64,000 nt of DNA from positions 13,067,540 through 13,131,539 of the forward strand of contig OX442416.1 of NCBI GenBank assembly GCA_949361645.1, given 5' to 3'. A model generated the notes under the pieces. The model made no database searches, was not told where the DNA came from, and saw only the letters and a list, made by a program, of their open reading frames with translations. Source of the stretch: Spongilla lacustris (taxonomy: Eukaryota > Porifera > Demospongiae > Spongillida > Spongillidae). The position numbers were made by a program, and so were the translations under genes. Below, one piece after another: positions 57,070 to 64,000 of this stretch (its first letter is position 1; each line of letters begins with the position of its first letter).

Positions 57070-60000
57070 TTGGTTGTTCCACACCCAGGGAGAATGCCCT
57101 GTATGTACATGCATATAAATGTAGATGGGGGGGGATTTATGTATGTTTTTGTATGGGAAAAGCAATCCAGTCAATCCCTCACTACTGTAAGGGAATCGCA
57201 TCTTCCCTGGGTTTTGTGTACACGTAGCAACAACCAGGATCAGATACTGGGGAGCCAACCATCCTTTGGATACTGTACGGTTATTAAATGATTTTATTTT
57301 TAATCTATAAATATGTATGCTTTAGACTGCATAGATGTACATGTGGCAGTTACAGAAATGGCATGGTCCTCTGCTCAGTGTGCAGTACTTATCAAGGCTA
57401 TATCACCAACCCTCCTCCCCCTTCCCACGTGTACATGCTTTTGCCATGTTTACCATGTTCATGGGACTGCTTACAGTAACCTTGCACACGTTCTATGCAC
57501 TGCAGCTGATGGAACACCGCGGGGCGGGGCACATAAGCTCTGTGAGTGTCACGTGACGCTACCTAGCCCCGCCCCCAAGAAGGCCAGGAACAAGCTTGTG
57601 TTGGCATGCCTCATCGCCCTGGTATTCATGACAGCAGAGGTTATAGGTAAGGGCATGTGTGCTGTGTGCCATGTGTGGAGTGTGCCATGTGTGCTGTGTG
57701 CTTGCTATGCTGGGACATGGAGGATCACTGCATGTACAACTTTTTGTCATACTTTGCACAAGACCAGACCACAAGTGTGGTGTGTGCATGTGTGGTGTGG
57801 TGTGGTGGGTCTTGTCTGTTACTGTGTGCACACATGAGTGTCGCCTATAAGCTCAACCTTGTCATTCAATGGTGGATGATGTGATACTCTGGGCAGGCCG
57901 TAAGATGGGGGGAGGGGGGGAGGGGCGGGGAGCTTGAGGGGAGGTGCCATCACACCGCACCCCCTAACCACGAAGACCAGGGAACAGCCAATGATAGGCC
58001 ATAGTCCATGTGCACCTCAATCAGCCATTCAGAGCGTAATAACTTGCAGACACCTTTATACGTGTACATGGTCCTGAGGGGTCTGCACCATGTACTTACA
58101 TCTATAGACAATACTACAGTAACCGTGGCTTGTTTGAATTCATATCCCCAAAGCAGAAGTATTGTTCTATATTCTGGACAAGCAACATCAAACAAACAGT
58201 GTGGAACAAATGGTCGCTTGGAAAAACAGCTAACGATATTGCCGCATGTGTGCATAGTATAATTGTGCATACATGTATACATGTAGTTACAGTCGTTTAA
58301 ACTCTGCGACTATTAAAAAAAAAAAAAATCAGTCCATGCCAACGATGTGTGTATTTACCTGTCTGTGTTGTAGGCTTCTTGGCACACTCGTGTGGCAACC
58401 TATTCATTTTTCTCTCTTCCCCCTCCCCCTCCCCTCCTATTCCAGGTGGCTACTTTGCCAACAGTCTGGCCATCATGACAGATGCCGCCCACATGTTGTC
58501 AGACTTTGGTGGCTTCATGATAAGCCTCTTTGCCCTGTGGGTGGGAAGCCGCAAACCTACAAAGAGAATGTCCTTTGGTTGGCACAGGGCAGGTGAGCCC
58601 ATGGGGTGGCCTGGGGAGGAGGAGGGCAGGTGAGCCCAAGGGGTGGGCTGGGGAGGAGGAGGGCAGGTGAGCCCATGGGGTGGCCTGGGGAGGAGGGGGG
58701 CAGGTGAGCCCATGGGGTGGCCTGGGGAGGAGGAGGGCAGGTGAGCCCATTGGGTGGCCTGGGGAGGAGGTATTCAGACATACATGTATGGCATGTACAT
58801 GTACCTACAGCACTTGTATTTTTGTATAACTGTACTGTTCAGCAGATCTACACATGTATAGATATGTACATGTACATGTACCCCATTCAGCTCTCAGACC
58901 TTCACCTGCTTTTTTGATTGTCATGAGGTGTGTAGTCTTAATTGGTAACCAAGGGCAGGGAGGGAGGTGGGTGCAGACATCTGGTTACTTTGTGTCATGT
59001 GTACTGCATCGAGTCGTGTTGTTCTGAATCTATTACGTGTACATGTACACTGTTGTGTGTGCATACCCCTCACGTGTTGCCTTAGTTATATTGTATGACG
59101 GTAACTTGCATTGTGTGAAAGGATTTCCAGATGTTTGCGAGTGTGAAGGGACCTCTGCAGTGAAGCAATGAACTGATGCATGCAGATAGTGTGCACACAA
59201 TGTAGATGGTGGTTCTCGTGTACACGCATGTACATGTATATTTGTATTGGCATCAGGCTTGTACACTTCTGTTATGTTCCACCTCCTTGTTCCCCCATGC
59301 CCACCACCCCTACTCCGCCCCCCCCCCCCCCCCCCCCGCTACAACACAGAGGTGGTGGGTGCAGTGGTGTCAGTCCTGATCATCTGGGTGCTGACCGGTG
59401 TGTTGGTGTATGAGGCCATTCTCAGGATCATCAACCAGAACTATGAGATTGATGCAGACGTCATGCTGATCACAGCTGCTGGTGGAGTGTTTGTGAACGT
59501 CTTGTGAGTTCATTCATATACCTAACAGTGCAGTATGCACACTCCACCCCACTCAATCCTTCCACTACACACCTCACCCACTCACTACACACCTCCCCCC
59601 ACCTACTCAATCCTTCCACTACACACCTCACCCACTCACTACACACCTCCCCCCACCCACTCAATCCTTCCACTACACACCTCACCCACTCACTACACAC
59701 CTCCCCCCACCCACTCAATCCTTCCACTACACACCTCACCCACTCACTACACACCTCCCCCACCCACTCAATCCTTCCACTACACCTCACCCACTCACTA
59801 CACACCTCCCCCCACCCACTCAATCCTTCCACTACACACCTCACCCACTCACTACACACCTCCCCCCACCCACTCAATCCTTCCACTACACGCCTCCCTC
59901 CTCCCAATCCTCCCATGTATTATCTTCTGTACTCCAATTTCAGCATGATGGCTGTATTAGGTCATGGACATAGCCATGGGGGAGATAGTCTTGAGGATGG

Positions 60001-61345
60001 AGGGCATCACCACGGCAACGAGAAAGGTCACCACCACAATAGGCAAAGTGGTTGCCATAGTGACAATGTGCAGATGAACTTTCAGACATGGCGGGCCGAT
60101 GAGGACCCGGATGATAAACCACCACCTGTGGGGATGGGGAGGAGGTTTGAGAACATCAACGTGAGGGCAGCCTTCATCCATGTGATAGGTGACCTCATAC
60201 AGAGTGTGGGTGTGGTCATTGCTGGCTACATCATCAAATTCTGGGTGCGTACATGTGGGTGTGCAATTGTGAAATGTTGTACCTTAACATGCTTCCTCTT
60301 CCCCATCCCACTCCTGCCCATACATGTACTTGTAGTTAGTTAGTTAGATACTCTTCCCACTTGCCACCCCTCCCCTCCCTCTCTCCAGCCTGATTGGAAG
60401 GTAGCAGACCCCATATGTACCTTCCTGTTCTCCATACTGGTCCTCTTCTCCACTATCAACATCCTCAGAGATGCCCTCCTGGTCCTAATGGAAGGTGACC
60501 TAGCTACTACCTCTGTGGTTAAGTGTTAAACTATTGCTGTGAAACTTTTCTAGAGGTGTATGTAATCAATGCATGGAGTGAGTGATGTCACCATGGTTAC
60601 AATATGACTCCATCTATTGTGAACCCACCCACATACATGTATGTGTTTGTGCACACATACACATGTACATGTATTTGGATACCAATAATGTGTTTGCAAT
60701 ATACTTATGTGCATTTGCACATACACAGTGTAGGTACTAGGTATGGGCAAATTAGTGCACATCATGGAGCTGTGGTGTGTGTGTGTGCATACATGTACAC
60801 ATGTACACATGTACGTACGTGTGTATACATGAATGTAGTAAGTTATGCTAGTACCGTTGAGGCGGAGTTGTGTGTGAGGGAGTGGAGTAGTGGGAGTGGT
60901 GTGGTGTGAGGGAGTGGTGAGGGAAGTATTTCAAAACATCGTATACATGCACATGCACTCATGCCTAACTATCCATGTACATGTACATGTGTGTATTCTA
61001 GATTCATTACTATCAGTGTATACAGTACAAGGAAATGATATGTGACTGAGGCCCCACTGTGTATATACCACAATAATTGTAATTTCTTATAGTTGTAGTG
61101 ATCGCATATGCAGGTCGCAGTTGACACACTAATCTTTTCCTTCTCTTTTCCCTCCCTACCTTCCTTCCATCTCCCTCCCCTCCCTCCCTCTCCATTCCCC
61201 TCCCTCACAGCCACCCCACACCACACCCCTTATGATGATGTATTGGGGGACCTTCAGCGCACACCTGGGGTGAGGCACGCCCACAACCTTCACCTGTGGT
61301 CCCTCACCACCAACACAGTAGCCATGTCTGCACACCTGGCAACAT
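56711..61345 (+). CDS. SLC30A-like: Zinc transporter, SLC30A/ZnT (CDF) family, seven exons visible, 3' end outside window
   Basis: ZnT proteins are dimeric Zn2+/H+ antiporters that move cytosolic zinc into vesicles or out of the cell. Spliced exons give the full six-helix layout: acidic cytosolic N-terminus; helix 1 ([19 protein letters not shown]); helix 2 with the zinc-binding HMLSD (HxxxD); helices 3 and 4; a cytosolic His-rich loop ([21 protein letters not shown]); helix 5 with HVIGD (HxxxD); helix 6; and the start of the C-terminal domain ([15 protein letters not shown]). Both HxxxD zinc sites are intact. The loop and helix sequences are closest to the vertebrate ZnT2/3/4/8 group. Introns: 57014-57579 (5' exon edge uncertain), 57647-58445, 58593-59349, 59504-59943, 60245-60388, 60495-61210, then a donor at 61346. 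The remaining C-terminal residues are not in the window, and a gypsy element occupies the following sequence. Confidence 0.93.
57580..57646 (+). CDS. SLC30A-like: ZnT exon 2: transmembrane helix 1
   Basis: Encodes [20 protein letters not shown] and VIG. The donor ATAG|GTAAGG is strong and leaves phase 1, which matches exon 3. The acceptor is uncertain: the chosen one (gcccccaag) keeps phase with exon 1. The stronger-looking gcactgcag at 57505 would add about 25 residues but needs a different upstream phase. Confidence 0.85.
58446..58592 (+). CDS. SLC30A-like: ZnT exon 3: helices 2 and adjoining loop
   Basis: Acceptor ctattccag, donor GGGCAG|GTGAGC. Encodes [19 protein letters not shown], carrying the HxxxD zinc site of helix 2, then [20 protein letters not shown], one of the most conserved segments of the family. 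Confidence 0.97.
58586..58772. repeat. 37-bp minisatellite starting at the exon 3 splice donor
   Basis: About five units of gggcaggtgagcccatgggg plus tggcctggggaggagga. The first unit includes the real exon 3 donor, so each further unit repeats a near-identical donor sequence (gcag|gtgagccc). Confidence 0.92.
59350..59503 (+). CDS. SLC30A-like: ZnT exon 4: helices 3 and 4
   Basis: Acceptor acaacacag, preceded by an unusually long C-run (about 59318-59338); donor CTT|GTGAGT. Encodes [20 protein letters not shown] (helix 3), the YEIDADVM loop and helix 4. Phase joins exons 3 and 5 exactly. Confidence 0.96.
59530..59900. repeat. Intron minisatellite, about 57-bp unit
   Basis: About six units of ctcaatccttccactacaca followed by cctcacccactcactacac and a C-run. 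It fills most of intron 4. Long open frames over it (Thr/Ser/His/Leu-rich) are repeat artefacts. Confidence 0.95.
59944..60244 (+). CDS. SLC30A-like: ZnT exon 5: His-rich loop and helix 5
   Basis: Acceptor ccaatttcag, donor TTCTGG|GTGCGT. Encodes [10 protein letters not shown] and a long His-rich cytosolic loop (with [14 protein letters not shown]), then [20 protein letters not shown] with the second HxxxD site, and the rest of helix 5. The loop is thought in this family to deliver zinc to the transport site. Confidence 0.97.
60389..60494 (+). CDS. SLC30A-like: ZnT exon 6: helix 6
   Basis: Acceptor ctctctccag, donor GGAAG|GTGACC. Encodes [20 protein letters not shown] and the [12 protein letters not shown] helix leading to the cytosolic domain, a strongly conserved family segment. 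Confidence 0.97.
61211..61345 (+). CDS. SLC30A-like: ZnT exon 7: start of cytosolic C-terminal domain
   Basis: Acceptor ccctcacag in a pyrimidine-rich tract; donor AACAT|GTGAGC. Encodes [20 protein letters not shown] and [18 protein letters not shown], the first strands of the CDF C-terminal domain. About 40-70 further residues are expected in the family but not present before the retroelement. Confidence 0.9.
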
Positions 61346-61434
61346 GTGAGCTGACCAGGGTGGAGTGGATAGGGTAGTGAGGGAGGTGGAGTGTGTAGTA
61401 GTAGCACTTGAACAGTATTGTATATATCGGGTTA

Positions 61435-61514
61435 TGTGTAATAATGTGGGCACGTGACGGGGGTTGTTTGATTATTATTGGGAGACATTACACATGGTGG
61501 CAGCGGTAAAGCGG
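61435..61514 (+). repeat. 5' LTR end and primer-binding site of the plus-strand gypsy element
   Basis: TGTGTAATAATG at 61435 and CATTACACA ending at 61494 form the inverted TG...CA ends usual for LTRs, only 60 bp apart. This could be a very short LTR, or the true LTR may start further left. TGGTGGCAGCGG begins directly after, as expected of a primer-binding site complementary to a tRNA ending CCA. The 3' LTR is outside the window. Confidence 0.55.
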
Positions 61515-61515
61515 G

Positions 61516-63684
61516 ATGGCTAGTTTTCAAGTTACGCCACCCGAACAGTTCAATTTTTGCCGGCCGGATGAATGGCCTAAATGGGTTAGAAGATTCGAAC
61601 GCTTTCGAGAGACATCTGGACTCTCCGACAAGCCTCAACCTAACCAAGTAAATGCTCTATTATACTGTATGGGAGATGCGGCAGAGGACATTTTCCGCTC
61701 ATTCAAACTGGATGAGACGAAAAAGGAACACGAAGACTATCAGCTGGTTAAGACGCGTTTTGAGAACCACTTTGTGAAGCGGCGAAATGTAATATTTGAA
61801 AGGGCGCGCTTTAATAAGAGAAGCCAGCAAGATGGTGAATCGGTTGAGTCCTTCGTGTTAGCTCTCTATAGTCTGGCAGAACATTGCAGTTATGGGTCGT
61901 TACACGACGAAATGATTCGAGATCGTCTAGTTGTAGGTCTGCTGGACAGCAAGGTGTCAGAAACACTTCAGTTGGACCCAGATTTAACGTTGGATAAAGC
62001 GGTAACTACTGCCAGGCAACGAGAAACGGTCAAACAACAACAAGAAGTGGTTAGAGGATCTAAGGAAGGTGAGGGACTAGCACTGGTTGATAGCATTGCA
62101 CAGCAAAGCAGCTCACTGGTTAGAAGGGAAGCTAGGAGGGATATGCCACAAGTAGATAGTGGAGGAGGTGCAGGTAAGGGGAGATGTGGTTGGTGTGGTA
62201 GAACTTCATGTAGTTCACGTCAGCGATGCCCTGCTCGTAATGCAACCTGCTTCAAGTGTTCCAAAAAGGGTCATTTTGAGAGTGTTTGTAGGACTACGAC
62301 CAAACCTGGAGAGGTGTTGGCAATTAGCACATTTAAGAGAGATTACTTTGTGGGAATGATCTGGCAACAGAAGTTAGGTAGCAAGACATGGTGTAGTTCC
62401 CTTTTTCTCAATGGAGTGCTAATAGAATTTAAACTAGACACAGGGGCTGATGTTACTGTAATTCCTGCACAGGATTACACAAGATACTTTAAGGGTCAAC
62501 TTGTGAAGCCATCCAGGATATTGAGAGGTCCAACTCAACAGTGCCTGAATGTTGTTGGTCAGTTTATTGGAACCTTAAGAACAGATGGGGGAGTAGAAGT
62601 GAAGCAGGAAGTGTATGTGGTTCGAGACCTGCACATGCCATTGATAGGTCGTCCTGCAATTGAAGCATTGGGTCTTTTGGTGAAAGTGGATGTAATCGAT
62701 GCGGAGGCAAAAAGCCATTTCACTCAGTTGTTCCCTCAGTTGTTTCAAGGATTGGGGAAGTTACAGGGCCAGTATCACATCAAGCTAAAAGATAATGCAC
62801 AGCCATTTGCCCTGACAGTGCCACGAAGGGTAGCTATACCTTTGTTACCAAAGGTGAAAGAGGAACTTGAGCGCATGGAAGCAATAGGGGTGATTAGTAA
62901 GGTCGATGAGCCAACTGATTGGTGTGCAGGTTTAGTAGTAGTTCCTAAGAGCAATGGTCAGGTTCGTATTTGTGTAGATCTTACTAAATTGAATGAGAGT
63001 GTTTGTCGAGAAAGGCACTTGCTTCCTAGCGTTGAACAAATACTGGCACAGTTGGAGGGTGCCAAGGTGTTCTCTAAGCTGGATGCCAACTCAGGGTTTT
63101 GGCAAATAGAGCTTGCACCAGAGTCAGCAAAACTGACAACATTCATTTCACCATTTGGCAGATTCTGTTTTAACCGTCTGCCATTTGGTATAACTTCAGC
63201 TCCAGAGCATTTTCAGAAGCGTATGTCATCTATTTTGGCGGGGTTGGATGGAGTTGTGTGCCTAATCGATGATATATTGGTGTTTGGACGGTCACAAAGT
63301 GAGCATGATAATCGTTTGCAGTACACCCTAGAAAGAATTCAGAATTTAGGGGTTACATTGAACTATGAAAAATGTGTGTTCTCACAGAACTCAGTCAAGT
63401 TTCTTGGTCAAATAGTTGACCATAATGGCATTAAGCCAGATCCAGAGAAAGTGAATGCCATTGCTTGCATGGCAGAGCCGACCAATGTTAGTGAGATTCG
63501 ACGTTTCCTGGGCATGGTCAACCAGCATAGCAAGTTCTCACCTAAACTTGCAGAACTGACAAAGCCACTGCGGGACCTACTGAGCAAGAAGAATCAATGG
63601 ATGTGGGGGCAAAAACAAAAAGATGCTTTTGACCAAGTGAAGAAAGAGCTTAGTAAGAGTCCAGTGTTAGCCTTGTACGACTAG
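61516..63684 (+). CDS. Ty3/gypsy retrotransposon gag-protease-reverse transcriptase
   Basis: A 722-codon frame reads in order: a capsid-like gag domain (about residues 10-180, with WVRRFERFRETSGL and GDAAEDIF); a CCHC zinc knuckle CFKCSKKGHFESVC (about 244-257) preceded by a second Cys-rich stretch; an aspartic protease with FKLDTGADVTVIP (about 313-325); and reverse transcriptase with RICVDLTKLNESV, KLDANSGFWQIEL, NRLPFGITSAPEHF and the catalytic LIDDILVFG (about 485-600), then FLGQIVDHNGI and RRFLGMVNQHSKF. Gag and pol are fused without stop or frameshift. The frame ends early at 63684 by a frame change just before RNase H. Start chosen at the first ATG after the primer-binding site. It is only distantly like the minus-strand copy at 20.4-22.8 kb, so it represents a different lineage. 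Confidence 0.96.
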   Translation: MASFQVTPPEQFNFCRPDEWPKWVRRFERFRETSGLSDKPQPNQVNALLYCMGDAAEDIFRSFKLDETKKEHEDYQLVKTRFENHFVKRRNVIFERARFNKRSQQDGESVESFVLALYSLAEHCSYGSLHDEMIRDRLVVGLLDSKVSETLQLDPDLTLDKAVTTARQRETVKQQQEVVRGSKEGEGLALVDSIAQQSSSLVRREARRDMPQVDSGGGAGKGRCGWCGRTSCSSRQRCPARNATCFKCSKKGHFESVCRTTTKPGEVLAISTFKRDYFVGMIWQQKLGSKTWCSSLFLNGVLIEFKLDTGADVTVIPAQDYTRYFKGQLVKPSRILRGPTQQCLNVVGQFIGTLRTDGGVEVKQEVYVVRDLHMPLIGRPAIEALGLLVKVDVIDAEAKSHFTQLFPQLFQGLGKLQGQYHIKLKDNAQPFALTVPRRVAIPLLPKVKEELERMEAIGVISKVDEPTDWCAGLVVVPKSNGQVRICVDLTKLNESVCRERHLLPSVEQILAQLEGAKVFSKLDANSGFWQIELAPESAKLTTFISPFGRFCFNRLPFGITSAPEHFQKRMSSILAGLDGVVCLIDDILVFGRSQSEHDNRLQYTLERIQNLGVTLNYEKCVFSQNSVKFLGQIVDHNGIKPDPEKVNAIACMAEPTNVSEIRRFLGMVNQHSKFSPKLAELTKPLRDLLSKKNQWMWGQKQKDAFDQVKKELSKSPVLALYD

Positions 63685-63689
63685 TCCAT

Positions 63690-64000
63690 CATTAGACACA
63701 ATGATTTCAGCTGATGCCTCCTCATATGGCCTAGGTGCTGTACTTTTACAGAAACATAGTGAAGAGTGGAAACCAGTTGCATTTGTTTCCACAGCACTGA
63801 CAGAGACAGAACAGCGGTATGCACAGATCGAAAAAGAGGCTCTTGCGGTCACCTGGGCATGTGAGCGCTTTGAGGACTACTTGCTGGGTATACCCTTTCT
63901 CATAGAGACTGACCATAAACCTTTAGTACCACTTCTTGGAAACAAAAGCTTGGACGACCTACCACCAAGGATTCTGCGCTTTCGTTTGAGGCTCATGAGG
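63690..64000 (+). pseudogene. RNase H region of the same gypsy element, frame-shifted, runs off the window
   Basis: In a different frame from the upstream ORF, the sequence continues with MISADASSYGLGAVLLQ, QRYAQIEKEALAVTWACERF, TDHKPLVPLLG and ILRFRLRLMR, the standard RNase H motifs of Ty3/gypsy pol. The frame change lies at about 63680-63690. It is either a disabling mutation or a sequencing error. Integrase would follow beyond the window. Confidence 0.9.

Noticed and set aside
58450..58781. Proline-rich minus-strand frames
   Set aside because: Antisense to exon 3 and the donor minisatellite, with no independent support.
59504..60343. 279-codon frame across ZnT exon 5
   Set aside because: Its first half is the intron 4 minisatellite and it reads through the exon 5 donor. 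Only 59944-60244 is exon.

Overview
The window is nuclear DNA of an invertebrate animal. It has one spliced gene with consensus GT/AG introns, no operon-like gene packing, long (CA)n/(GT)n microsatellites, many minisatellites and a very heavy load of cut-and-paste DNA transposons. The palindrome TACATGTA / ACATGTACATGT recurs throughout. I cannot name the species; a marine non-vertebrate (sponge, cnidarian, mollusc or similar) would fit, but that is inference. I saw no rRNA, tRNA, CRISPR array, plasmid or bacterial features.

Layout. 0-6 kb: minisatellites, a 390-bp inverted repeat and degenerate tandem repeats. 5.7-6.1 kb: remnant of a transposon protein with C48-protease-like and PHD-like parts. 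6-20 kb: mostly anonymous DNA with palindromic repeat clusters. These include a perfect 56-bp palindrome (14.1 kb), a perfect 57-bp inverted repeat (16.3-16.5 kb) and a foldback element (16.87-18.97 kb) split by a second insertion. 20.3-22.8 kb: a minus-strand Ty3/gypsy element with an internal deletion. 23.1-24.7 kb: a CACTA-like element with a 3-bp target duplication. 24.96-37.03 kb: a roughly 12-kb foldback element whose two arms are themselves made of degenerate tandem repeats; one arm carries an extra tandem duplication. 37.1-49.4 kb: a mosaic of terminal-inverted-repeat elements, several with readable target-site duplications. 51.5-51.8 kb: the 3' end of a hAT transposase. 52.1-56.3 kb: a 4.2-kb element carrying remnants of a RecQ-like helicase and a DUF6589-like protein, itself invaded by two hAT-type elements.

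The only host gene I can assign confidently lies at 56.7-61.35 kb on the plus strand. It is a zinc transporter of the SLC30A/ZnT (cation diffusion facilitator) family, resembling the vertebrate ZnT2/3/4/8 group, with seven exons visible. A Ty3/gypsy element (61.43 kb to the window end) lies just downstream of the last visible splice donor in the same orientation, so the end of the ZnT C-terminal domain must lie beyond the window or has been lost. The other recognisable proteins all belong to mobile elements. The most unusual object is the 12-kb foldback element.
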